NCBI GenBank assembly: GCA_027687465.1
Contig: JAQCQR010000010.1
Span: 23,326 to 87,325, forward strand
Reading direction: 5' to 3'
Origin: Coriobacteriaceae bacterium AF08-21
GTDB lineage: Bacteria > Actinomycetota > Coriobacteriia > Coriobacteriales > Coriobacteriaceae
DNA length: 64,000 nt
The translations under genes and the position numbers were made by a program. Of this stretch, positions 26,952 to 36,280 are shown one piece after another (position 1 is the stretch's first letter; each line of letters starts with the position of its first letter). The notes under the pieces were generated by a model. That model ran no database searches. It was given only the letters and a program-made list of their open reading frames with translations, and was not told the origin of the DNA.

Positions 26952-27010
26952 TTGTCCGATTTTTGACCAATTTATGTCTCTAGATTAGTCCGAGTTTTGA
27001 CTATCGTCAA
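26952..27010 (-). promoter_or_regulatory. marR-operon promoter with repeated operator candidates
   Basis: On the minus strand TTGACG (27005-27010) and TAATCT (26982-26987) are 17 bp apart. Two direct repeats of the form T-N-GTCCGA-N-TTTTGA lie at 26952-26966 and 26986-27000 (plus-strand reading), the second between the promoter hexamers. MarR autoregulation through these sites is inferred. Confidence 0.5.
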
Positions 27011-27052
27011 CAGTCGCTCCGCAAATGTTTGCACTTTTATGGCCTATCGGCA

Positions 27053-27089
27053 GAAAAAGACCGCCGGCGCGGGGGCAGCGCCAGCGGTC
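27053..27089 (-). terminator. Terminator of the 96-residue hypothetical gene
   Basis: A 12-bp stem with one mismatch (27059-27070 with 27078-27089) is followed on the minus strand by TTTTTCTG. Confidence 0.75.
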
Positions 27090-27115
27090 ACGTGAAAATC
27101 GGGTTTTATTGCCTG

Positions 27116-27406
27116 TTAAGCGGCGACGGCCTCATAGACCGTAGCGCCCGAGAAGCTATCATGCAGGCTCTTGCCGGCAATCCACGGCAGCTCGACGACC
27201 TCGCAGACCGTGTTGACCAGCTCGGAGCAGTCAGTAAAGTGGCCCTTGTCGTTGAGGGCCTCGCAATCCTGAACACGCCAATAGCCATCGGTGTGCGTGA
27301 TGTAGTACTCGTGATCGTTAATCGACACGAAAGCGCGCGTCTTGGAACGCAGCAGCTTCAGAAATCCTTCGAAATCGGTCTCGACGACATCTCCAGCCTG
27401 GAACAT
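27116..27406 (-). CDS. Hypothetical protein, 96 residues
   Basis: I do not recognise the family. The protein starts MFQAGDVVETDFEGFLKLLR and reads as a compact alpha/beta domain with SINDHEYYITHTDGYWRVQDCE in the middle. No signal peptide or membrane helix is present. ATG 27406 has a near-perfect ribosome site (AGGAGGT) 6-7 bp upstream, and a good terminator follows, so it is very likely expressed. It lies between the marR operon promoter and the divergent nitroreductase gene. Confidence 0.75.
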   Translation of the reverse strand: MFQAGDVVETDFEGFLKLLRSKTRAFVSINDHEYYITHTDGYWRVQDCEALNDKGHFTDCSELVNTVCEVVELPWIAGKSLHDSFSGATVYEAVAA

Positions 27407-27700
27407 GATGTTACCTCCTGGCCCGGCGCCACCACGGCGCATTGATAAACGTTGGTACTCCTTTAGTAAAACCTTTATCAGAGGTTATGCGTTCGTCATT
27501 TAGGCAAGTGGTAAAAAACCGCAGGGTAGACGGGATAAAACGTTTAACCATCCCATTTGTTTGTCACATTCTGAAGGTACTTTTATGCAAACCTACTTTC
27601 CCAATTGGAATCTATCCTTTTGGCCGGGCAATTGACCGTCTATCGTTTGAGCCCGGCGGGTATGAACGGGACATCTGCAACGCCACCGCAAGGAGACACC

Positions 27701-28222
27701 ATGGAGACTATCGAAGCGCTCATTCACCGCCGCAGCTGCCGCAACTACAGCGATCGTCCCGTCGAGGCCGAAAAGCTTGCACGTATTATCGAAGCCGGCC
27801 AATATGCACCGAGCGGCATGGGGCGCCAGCCGGTGACGTTTGTCGCCGTCACCGACCCCACGACCGTCAAGCGTCTCTCGCAGCTCAACGCGCAAGTCAT
27901 GGGCAGCAACAGCGACCCCTTCTATGGCGCCAAGACCGTTGTGGTGGTGCTGGTTGACCGCAGTGTGCCCACACATCTGGAAGACGGTTCGCTCGCCATG
28001 GGCAACTTGCTCAACGCCGCTTATGCACTGGGTGTCGATTCGTGCTGGATTCACCGCGCGCACGAGGTCTTTGACTCGCCCGAGGGCCTGGAGCTGCTGG
28101 CCAGCTGGGACCTGCCCGCCGACGGCAGCCTGCGCGGTGTCGGTCACTGCATTCTGGGCTATGCCGAAGACACGCTACCCGAGCCCAAACCCCGCCGCGA
28201 CAACGTGGTGTATGTAAAGTAA
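27701..28222 (+). CDS. Nitroreductase-family FMN oxidoreductase
   Basis: The 173-residue protein opens with the family signature ALIHRRSCRNYSDRPVEAEKL. The segment ARIIEAGQYAPSGMGRQPV carries FMN-contacting residues (PSGMGRQP), and AYALGVDSCWI matches the conserved core. Such enzymes reduce nitro compounds, quinones or enoates with NAD(P)H; the substrate here is unknown. ATG 27701 has AAGGAG 8 bp upstream, whereas the extended frame from 27605 lacks one. A small structured element follows the stop at once. Confidence 0.92.
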   Translation: METIEALIHRRSCRNYSDRPVEAEKLARIIEAGQYAPSGMGRQPVTFVAVTDPTTVKRLSQLNAQVMGSNSDPFYGAKTVVVVLVDRSVPTHLEDGSLAMGNLLNAAYALGVDSCWIHRAHEVFDSPEGLELLASWDLPADGSLRGVGHCILGYAEDTLPEPKPRRDNVVYVK

Positions 28223-28225
28223 TTA

Positions 28226-28260
28226 GTTCCGCCGTTCTAACGAACGGCGGACCCGCTCGC
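28226..28260 (+). repeat. Minimal copy of the 3'-abutting structured element
   Basis: Four bases after the nitroreductase stop, CCGCCGTTC pairs with GAACGGCGG. It is followed by CCCGCTCGC, resembling the two ends of the full 145-150 bp element found at 32475-32620, 39391-39539 and 51521-51664, with the interior missing. Confidence 0.7.
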
Positions 28261-28263
28261 AAC

Positions 28264-28839
28264 TTATCTTGCCGATGGAGTTGTCGTCGTTTCGTTCGTG
28301 TGGGTCGTTTCGGCGCCGTCGCCCTGTTCGTCCTCGTCCTTTTGAGCGTCGGCGATGGTAGAGGCCGCCGCAACGATACCGCGCTGGGGCGCGACGCCCG
28401 TCTGGGTCTGAGCGCCCTCGACAATTTCTGTGCCTGTATGCACGAGCTCGGGCGATTTAAACATCGCGTCCAAGTTGGCGCCGCCGCCGGCGTAGCCAAG
28501 CGCAGCGAGTGCGATGACGATCACTGCAACGACGACCGCGATCGGAACATAACGATGCCAACCAGCCGGATTGAGTCCGCTGCGACGAGCCGCCCCGCGG
28601 CTGATGTAACCGAGCGTGCCGTCGTGCTTGAGCTTTGAGCCCACCACGCACTTGCGGCCCCACAACGAGGACTCTGCCTGCATGGCCAAGCGGGCGCTTG
28701 CCGAAGGATAGCCGTATTTAGTGCGCTTGAACGAACCATCAAACCCCGAGGCGTGTTTGCCCCACGTCACCGATGTCGTGCGTCGGTTGACCGGCGCGGC
28801 GCTCCGCCTTCTGCGGCTCGGTTTTGTAGTCTCAGCCAT
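28264..28839 (-). CDS. Hypothetical single-pass membrane protein
   Basis: I do not recognise the family. The 191-residue product has a basic cytoplasmic N-terminal region of about 97 residues (RRRRSAAPVNRR, then KLKHDGTLGYISRGAARR). One membrane helix lies at about residues 98-117, followed by an extracellular tail rich in Asp, Glu and Thr. ATG 28839 is preferred over 28893 because the upstream extension is not obviously coding; the ribosome site (GGGGGCG) is weak. Confidence 0.65.
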   Translation of the reverse strand: MAETTKPSRRRRSAAPVNRRTTSVTWGKHASGFDGSFKRTKYGYPSASARLAMQAESSLWGRKCVVGSKLKHDGTLGYISRGAARRSGLNPAGWHRYVPIAVVVAVIVIALAALGYAGGGANLDAMFKSPELVHTGTEIVEGAQTQTGVAPQRGIVAAASTIADAQKDEDEQGDGAETTHTNETTTTPSAR

Positions 28840-28923
28840 ACGCCCCCGCACGCCGTAACCAAATCGAAACAATAACGCTTTGGACTGTAGCACACGCGTC
28901 GCGCGCGGTCACGGGCGCCTCGC

Positions 28924-30141
28924 TCAACGGTCATCGTCCTTCAGTAAGCGCCACAGCGTTGTTCGGCTTATGCCCAGCACCTCCGCCGCACGGGTTCGGT
29001 TGCCGTGGAGATGATCTACAACCAGATGCGCGATATCTCGTTCGGTATCGGCCAGCGGTCGCAGGATATACAGGTCGCTTTCGAGTGTCGGGGCGCCAAA
29101 GGTTGCGGTCTTAATCACGTCCTCTTGGGCTAGCACTTCCTCCGCCACAGCGCGATCCACCGTGCCCGCCCCCACCAATATATACAGTCGTTCCGAGACC
29201 TCGCGGAGCTGCAGATAATTGCGCGGCCAGCGGTAAGCATCGAGCGCCTTCGTCGCCGCGGCAGACAGCGTGGGCGCTGCCGTCCCAAATGCACCAGCGA
29301 GATATTCCAAATAGCGCGCAATCTTTTGCGACGTGGCTCCCTGCTCGACGATTGCCGGCGCCACGCTCACCGCACAGGCGAAGCGCTCGGTCACAAAGGC
29401 GGCTTGATCACTTTCGCTGCCGCCCGGCATGTCATTCGCCGTCAGCACCACATGGCAGCGCGTCGCCAACGCGGTGTCGGCCATCGTGGAAACGAGCTCG
29501 CGGAGACGCTGGGGGCCAACCGTGTTCCAGCCCTCAATGCAAAGTGTCAGCCCCGTTTGGAACAACGGCGATTCGGCGCTTTTGAGCAGATGGCGCCAGC
29601 CGCGATCCGTTAGCTCATCGAGCGCAACGGCAACAAAGGGCTGATCGACAAAAGGACCGTCCAGATAGAGGCGCATGGCAATCTCGACCTGACCCGTTCC
29701 CAGCTCGCCCTCGAGCATAAGGGGCACACCGCGCGCGTAGCTCTCGGCGACCGGCGCAGCCACCGAGGCAGCCCCCTCAACGATGCCGTACGCGCTCGAT
29801 TCGTAGCGGGCCTCAACTTCGTCGGCGTTGAGCCACTCGATGCCCGCGTGCGCCGCGGCGCCGCGCACCTCGCGGACCACGACGACCCAAAGGCCCCCGC
29901 CCTCTTTGTCGGCGGGGCGAACGGTCAGGCTCAGGCGCGTACCCGCACGCCCCATAACCAGACGCGCGCCGTCTCCTATACGGTCGAGGCGTTCGGCAAC
30001 AAAAGCTGCCACATCCCGCTCAAGCGCCGCGCCATTCATGGTCGAAATCGCGACGTCCCCACGCGCATCGATTGCCAATGCCGAGGCCCCGGCAGCAGCC
30101 AGGGCCTCGGTCAAGATGTTCAGCTTGGCATCGCTATTCAT
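28924..30141 (-). CDS. NtrC-like regulator with degenerate AAA+ domain and Fis-type HTH
   Basis: The 405-residue protein ends in a Fis-type helix-turn-helix (NRTRAAEVLGISRTTLWRLL), as in sigma-54 activators of the PrpR/NtrC group. The central region resembles their AAA+ domain, but the Walker A position reads EGELGTGQVEIA, so the Lys of GK(S/T) is Gln. The GAFTGA loop needed to contact sigma-54 is not found. It probably binds DNA without ATP-driven sigma-54 activation. ATG 30141 has AGGGGC upstream; longer frames reach non-coding structured DNA. Ligand and targets are unknown. Confidence 0.75.
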   Translation of the reverse strand: MNSDAKLNILTEALAAAGASALAIDARGDVAISTMNGAALERDVAAFVAERLDRIGDGARLVMGRAGTRLSLTVRPADKEGGGLWVVVVREVRGAAAHAGIEWLNADEVEARYESSAYGIVEGAASVAAPVAESYARGVPLMLEGELGTGQVEIAMRLYLDGPFVDQPFVAVALDELTDRGWRHLLKSAESPLFQTGLTLCIEGWNTVGPQRLRELVSTMADTALATRCHVVLTANDMPGGSESDQAAFVTERFACAVSVAPAIVEQGATSQKIARYLEYLAGAFGTAAPTLSAAATKALDAYRWPRNYLQLREVSERLYILVGAGTVDRAVAEEVLAQEDVIKTATFGAPTLESDLYILRPLADTERDIAHLVVDHLHGNRTRAAEVLGISRTTLWRLLKDDDR

Positions 30142-30290
30142 GATTTGCCCCTGTCCGCGGCGACGTGCAACCGCCGACGGTCGCACGACCGAGTGTTTCA
30201 AAATTGAACGATATTGCTCACCAAACACTATAGGGCAGAAAGCGCCGTCCTGCGAGTATAGGTGTTGCCCCGCATCGCCATCCTGGCGGG

Positions 30291-30355
30291 GCGATAAGAG
30301 CTCTTCGGGACTTATAAACCTGCGGACAAGCCATACCCGCAAGAGCTCCTATCGC
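30291..30355. repeat. Inverted repeat between yeiH-like and NtrC-like genes
   Basis: Arms 30291-30305 and 30341-30355 match in 14 of 15 positions (GCGATA(A/G)GAGCTCTT), around a 35-bp centre. No T-run follows on either strand. Confidence 0.6.
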
Positions 30356-30407
30356 TCCACCGCAAGCTTGCGCCCACCAGCAACCAGCACGCAAACAAGC
30401 TACTCCT

Positions 30408-31442
30408 CTACCAGATTCCCAGCACGTGCTGCATTCCCAAACTCATGAACGCAATGCCAATCCAGCAGCAAAAGCCCAACGCGATGGGCTTGCCGCCCTT
30501 TTTGACCAGCTCGACGATATCGGTATTAAAGCCAATAGCCGCCATGGCCATCACGATAAAGAACTTCGAAAGCTCCTTGATGGGCGCCGTAATGGACGTG
30601 GGAAGCTGAAACACCGTGGTGACCACGCTTGCCAGCACAAAGAACAGCACAAACATGGGAAACGCGCGTTTAAGCGAGAACGTGCTTTTGGCGTCGCCCC
30701 CGGCCTTGCGCGCCGGATGCATCTGCCAGCACGCAAGGACCAACGTGATGGGAATAATGGCCAGTGTCCTGGTGAGCTTGACCACCGTGGCGCTCTCGAG
30801 CACGTTAGCGCCGGGATGCATGCTGTCCCAAGCGCTCGCCGCAGCCGTTACGGACGAGGTGTCGTTGATGGCGGTGCCAGCAAACAGGCCAAAGCCCTCG
30901 TTGGTCAGTCCGAGCATACCGCCGAGCGTTGGAAACACGAGCGCCGCGATAACGTTAAACAGGAAGATGACCGAAATAGCCTGGGCAATCTCGCGATCGT
31001 CGGCATCGATGACGGGCGCGGTCGCGGCGATGGCAGAACCGCCGCAAATCGACGAACCCACACCCACAAGCGTCGCGATCTTACCCGGCACGTTCATGAC
31101 GCGGCAGAGCACAAAGGCAATGACAAGCGAGGTCGAGATCGTCGCCACGATAATCGGCAGCGACTGGGCACCCTTGGACAGAATCTGGGAGAGGTTCATG
31201 CCAAAGCCAAGCAGGATAACCGCGTACTGCAAGACTTTTTTGGACGTATAGGTGACGCCGGCGGCGAGCTGTTCGCGACGATTCTTGGGAAAGACGAGCG
31301 CCAGGACCATGCCAAAGAGGATGGCAAATACCGGCCCGCCGACCACCTCAATTTGTTTGCCGAGCAACGTCGCGGGAATGGCGACGATCAGGCAGAATAA
31401 GACGCCCTTCCAGCGCTCGCGTACGGTATTCGCCAGTTGCAT
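30408..31442 (-). CDS. YeiH/UPF0324 family putative exporter
   Basis: The 344-residue protein consists mostly of membrane helices (about ten). Family hallmarks are ILLGFGMNLSQIL, GVGSSICGGSAIAA, FNVIAALVFPTLGG and FAGTAINDTSSVTAA. Relatives are annotated as putative sulfate or sulfite exporters, without firm biochemical proof. A divergent GntR regulator 190 bp away is probably its controller. The ATG start follows AGAAAGAAGGAATCCC, giving a usable ribosome site. Confidence 0.93.
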   Translation of the reverse strand: MQLANTVRERWKGVLFCLIVAIPATLLGKQIEVVGGPVFAILFGMVLALVFPKNRREQLAAGVTYTSKKVLQYAVILLGFGMNLSQILSKGAQSLPIIVATISTSLVIAFVLCRVMNVPGKIATLVGVGSSICGGSAIAATAPVIDADDREIAQAISVIFLFNVIAALVFPTLGGMLGLTNEGFGLFAGTAINDTSSVTAAASAWDSMHPGANVLESATVVKLTRTLAIIPITLVLACWQMHPARKAGGDAKSTFSLKRAFPMFVLFFVLASVVTTVFQLPTSITAPIKELSKFFIVMAMAAIGFNTDIVELVKKGGKPIALGFCCWIGIAFMSLGMQHVLGIW

Positions 31443-31635
31443 ATGGGATTCCTTCTTTCTATTTCACGTTTGCGACGGCTTATGATACGGCAACATTGAG
31501 CACAGCCATGCGTAAACACAGACCAAGATGCCGCGATAGTTCTTGGGCAACAGTCGAATTACCCACCGCGGAGAGCCGATTCGCGGCATAATTAACAGCT
31601 GACATATCAGTGTGATAGAACGGTTGCGAGGCACT

Positions 31636-32337
31636 ATGGAAGAATCGATGCACATCGGCGAGCAGGAAACGAGCCTACAGGACCAGTCCTACCACACCAT
31701 TCGACGCAAAATCGTCTACCTGGACTACAAACCGGGCGAAAAACTGGGCGTCAAGCAGCTTTGCGACGACCTGGATATGGGGCGCACCCCTGTGCGCGAG
31801 GCGCTGGTGCGTCTGGCGCAAGAGGGCCTGGTGCGTACCGTGCCCCAAAGCGGCACCTATGTCTCGCCCATCAACCTCACTCTTGCCGAGAGCGCCTGCT
31901 ACATTCGCGAGCACCTGGAAAAGCAGGTGATTGTAGAGTGCTGCGCCCGTGCCACCTCGGCAGGCATCGAGCAGCTCGACCGAGCCATAGCGCTGCAGGA
32001 AAAGACCATGGCCGAGGAGGATCGCATCGGCTTCTTTTTAAGCGACAACCTCATGCACCGCATGATCTTTAACATCGCGTGCCGCAGCACCGTGTGGTCG
32101 TGGCTCGAGGCGACCAATGCCGACCTGGAGCGCTTCCGCTGGCTTCGCGCCGCCACGCAGAGGCTCGACAATCAGGAGATTGTTAACGAGCACAAGAAAA
32201 TCCGCCGCGCTATCGCCGGTCGCGACCCCATCGAGGCGAGCTTTTTGGTCAGCAAGCACCTGCATATGATGTTCCGCAACCAGACCGAGGTCCTGGACCA
32301 ATATCCCAAGTACTTCGAGACCAGCAAGCTCCGCTAA
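31636..32337 (+). CDS. GntR-family regulator, FadR/FCD subfamily
   Basis: The 233-residue protein has an N-terminal winged helix (about residues 15-85) with IRRKIVYLDYKPGEKLG and RTPVREALVRLAQEGLV. The C-terminal helical FCD domain (about 90-220) contains the metal-ligand type residues DNLMHRMIF and SKHLHMMF. Such regulators usually sense small organic acids. It is divergent from the yeiH-like exporter gene. ATG 31636 has GAGG about 6 bp upstream, while GTG 31612 lacks a good site. A CTGACATATCAG palindrome lies near 31600 and could be its operator. Confidence 0.92.
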   Translation: MEESMHIGEQETSLQDQSYHTIRRKIVYLDYKPGEKLGVKQLCDDLDMGRTPVREALVRLAQEGLVRTVPQSGTYVSPINLTLAESACYIREHLEKQVIVECCARATSAGIEQLDRAIALQEKTMAEEDRIGFFLSDNLMHRMIFNIACRSTVWSWLEATNADLERFRWLRAATQRLDNQEIVNEHKKIRRAIAGRDPIEASFLVSKHLHMMFRNQTEVLDQYPKYFETSKLR

Positions 32338-32376
32338 CCTGCCAAAAAGGGACAGGTTTATTTTGGCAGGTTTTTA
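32338..32376 (+). terminator. GGGACAG-type palindrome acting as terminator of the GntR gene
   Basis: CCTGCCAAAA (32338-32347) pairs with TTTTGGCAGG (32361-32370), followed by TTTTT. It starts at the first base after the stop codon. The loop contains GGGACAGG. Very similar sequences lie at 34841-34870 (inverted) and 39568-39607. Confidence 0.8.
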
Positions 32377-32393
32377 TCTGAGCAAACGCAACA

Positions 32394-32425
32394 AGGCCCG
32401 ACTCCGCCACAACGGAGCCGGGCCT
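32394..32425 (-). terminator. Hairpin, possible distal terminator of glmS
   Basis: AGGCCCG-type arms pair over 13 bp with one wobble (32394-32425). It lies about 200 bp past glmS, after the structured element. The T-run is weak on both strands. Confidence 0.5.
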
Positions 32426-32474
32426 CAATTGTTAAATAGCACCAACTGCGGAATAGTCGATGTCAGTCACCAAC

Positions 32475-32620
32475 AGCGAGCGAGCCGCATTTGCGCCAAG
32501 GTGACGTGAAATGAGAGGGCGCTGACCTTCTGGTCGCGCCCTCGAAATTGAACGTCAGATTGGCGTGAATGCGGCTCGCGCAGCGTCGAGCAGTTCCGGC
32601 GTTTGGCAAAACGCCGGAAC
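32475..32620 (-). repeat. Structured element after glmS (full copy)
   Basis: Read on the glmS sense strand, a 12-bp hairpin (32593-32604 with 32609-32620) begins five bases after the stop. A conserved linker ACTGCTCGACGCTGC follows, then a long outer helix (32479-32498 with 32559-32578, 18 of 20 paired) that encloses TGACGT/ACGTCA and GAGGGCG/CGCCCTC stems. It is homologous to 39391-39539 with paired changes in the helices. Confidence 0.75.
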
Positions 32621-32625
32621 AACAA

Positions 32626-34473
<1,848 letters not shown>

Positions 34474-34574
34474 AGGATAAATCCCTTCGTTCGCGTGACT
34501 GCAAGACGTCCACGCACAGGGGGCGCTGAGACGTATAACGTTCGAGTATTGTACTCACGCAAGCGCAAGCTGAT

Positions 34575-34607
34575 ATACCAGAAGTGGTATCTCAACTTAG
34601 ATACCAC
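34575..34607. promoter_or_regulatory. Overlapping palindromes upstream of glmS, candidate operator
   Basis: ATACCA-GAAG-TGGTAT (34575-34590) shares bases with a 9-bp palindrome GTGGTATCT / AGATACCAC (34584-34592 and 34599-34607). The sites lie about 100 bp before the glmS start. TGGTAT-type sites are often bound by GntR-family amino-sugar regulators; the assignment is inference. Confidence 0.45.
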
Positions 34608-34625
34608 CCGATGCACACATGCCCA

Positions 34626-34818
34626 GCCGGTCCAAACCACCACAATGGGGACAGGCACCTTTGTGGTGGTTTGGACCGGCGCGGCGGCCTATCCCGGCGA
34701 AAGATCTCAATCTGTAACAGGTAGAGCCGGTTTTGCCGTCCAGATGTTACAGATCGAGACAATTGAAGGCCCGGGCGTCTCAAACCACCACAAAGGTGCC
34801 TGTCCCCTTCGTGGTGGT
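34626..34818. repeat. Cluster of GGGGACAGGCACC palindromes (REP/BIME-like)
   Basis: Palindrome one has perfect 20-bp arms (34626-34645 and 34661-34680) around TGGGGACAGGCACCT. Palindrome two (34784-34791 with 34811-34818) carries the same core inverted. Between them is a third inverted repeat (34705-34719 with 34745-34759, 14 of 15 matches). The arrangement resembles bacterial interspersed mosaic elements. No gene is seen from 34474 to 34933. Confidence 0.75.
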
Positions 34819-34840
34819 CGCGCTGGCAACGGCGTTTCCC

Positions 34841-34870
34841 CAGATAAAACCTGCCAAAATAAACCTGTCA
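34841..34870 (-). repeat. Inverted copy of the CCTGCCAAAATAAACCTGTC element
   Basis: On the minus strand it reads TGACAGGTTTATTTTGGCAG and continues GTTTTATCTG, matching copies at 32350-32380 and 39590-39610. It lies just upstream of the LacI-family gene. Confidence 0.65.
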
Positions 34871-34933
34871 CTTTTTGGTTGGTTTAGGATGCTACAATCT
34901 GGCTTGTACTTGAAACGCATCAAAGGGGCCGCT

Positions 34934-36067
34934 ATGGCAAAGGTTAAAATCAGCGACGTCGCGCGCGAGGCCGGGGTTTCGCTTGGCACGGTTTCCAACG
35001 CGCTCAACCATCCCGAGAAGTTGCGCCCCGAGACCCTCAGGCTCATCAACGAGACCATCAATCGCCTGGGCTACCTGCCCAACCAAAGCGCTCGTCAGCT
35101 CGCGGGCGGCGCCACCAAGTCCTTTGGCCTGGTGCTCCCCCGTCTCGACCACGGCTTTTCGCTCCAAATCGCCAGCGGCGCCCACAACGAGGCCCGCAAG
35201 CACGGCTACGATCTGCTCATCGCCAATGCCGATAACGACGATATTCTCGAGGATCATTACCTGCGCTATTTTATGGGCACGCAGATGTCCGGCGTCATGG
35301 TTCAGCCCATGGCGTCCCCCGACTGGCACCCCGCTATGACCAAGATGCCCGTGCCGATCGTCTATCTGGACATCCATTGCTCCGAGCCCGGTTACTACGT
35401 GGCCGCCGACAACGAGGCACAGGGGCGTATTATCGCCGAGCTCGCCATCGCCCGCGGCGCACGCCATATCACCGTTGTGGGCCGAGCGGCATTTATGCAG
35501 CTCGGCCTGCGCGTCCTTGGCATCCACAAGGCACTTGCCCTGCATCCTGATATCAAAATTGAGGTCATCGATGCCGGGGAGTGGAATACCGCAGCCGACG
35601 GCTACAGCATCGGTACCCAGATTGCCGAACGCCCTGCTGACGAGCGCCCCGATTTTGTCATCGGCCTGACCGACGTATTGGCCTCGGGCGTTATCTCGGC
35701 GCTGACCGACAAAGGCATTTCCGTCCCCGGCCAGGTCCGCGTGGCCGGCTGCGACGGCAACCCGCTCGCTTGGAGCGGATCGGTCCCGCTCACCACGGTA
35801 GCACCCCCAGGCTACGAGATTGGCCGCAAGGGCGTTCAGCTGCTCATGGAGCAGATCGAGGATAAGCCTGCCGCCAAGACCAAACGAGTCCGCATCGGCT
35901 CCGCCGCGCGCACCGTCACCACGGCCACGGCCGCCGAGGACATTAACCGTCAGGAGCTCGTGCGCCCCTTCTTGCTCGAACGTGTGAGCACCCAAAAGGC
36001 CGAGCAGCACCCGACGGGCCCATCCGCGGCCCCAATAACCGACATCAACCTGGGCGCCTACCTGTAA
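34934..36067 (+). CDS. LacI-family transcriptional regulator
   Basis: The 377-residue protein begins with the LacI helix-turn-helix and hinge (VKISDVAREAGVSLGTVSNA, then NQSARQLAGG). The rest is a periplasmic-binding-protein-like effector domain (about residues 60-335). A tail of about 40 residues beyond the usual end is rich in Pro and Ala and looks disordered. ATG 34934 follows AAGGGG; sequence upstream belongs to repeats. No carbohydrate gene is adjacent, so its regulon lies elsewhere. Confidence 0.92.
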   Translation: MAKVKISDVAREAGVSLGTVSNALNHPEKLRPETLRLINETINRLGYLPNQSARQLAGGATKSFGLVLPRLDHGFSLQIASGAHNEARKHGYDLLIANADNDDILEDHYLRYFMGTQMSGVMVQPMASPDWHPAMTKMPVPIVYLDIHCSEPGYYVAADNEAQGRIIAELAIARGARHITVVGRAAFMQLGLRVLGIHKALALHPDIKIEVIDAGEWNTAADGYSIGTQIAERPADERPDFVIGLTDVLASGVISALTDKGISVPGQVRVAGCDGNPLAWSGSVPLTTVAPPGYEIGRKGVQLLMEQIEDKPAAKTKRVRIGSAARTVTTATAAEDINRQELVRPFLLERVSTQKAEQHPTGPSAAPITDINLGAYL

Positions 36068-36068
36068 C

Positions 36069-36110
36069 AAAAAACGCCGCAACGGGAACAGTCCCGCTGC
36101 GGCGTTTTGC
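36069..36110 (+). terminator. Terminator after the LacI-family gene
   Basis: AAAACGCCGC plus ACGGGA pair with TCCCG plus TGCGGCGTTTT (36071-36108); one bulge. It lies directly after the stop codon. Confidence 0.85.
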
Positions 36111-36280
36111 TGGCCCCATGTTCCCTCCCCGTTTAGCCGGACCTGCGGCTACGGATATTTATGGAATGTAATCCATTTTTCATTAACTCTTTTGTTAAAA
36201 TAGATTCAATTCCATATTTTTAGATATTTCCTATAAGTATTGATTTTGCTCCAGTTTTTTCTCGCCAAGAAAGGGGTTTC

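Noticed and set aside
34474..34625. glmS ribozyme in the glmS leader
   Set aside because: The conserved core and pseudoknot pattern of the ribozyme could not be found; only palindromes are visible.
34592..34783. Short minus-strand frame of 63 codons upstream of glmS
   Set aside because: It is made entirely of palindromic repeats and has no ribosome site.
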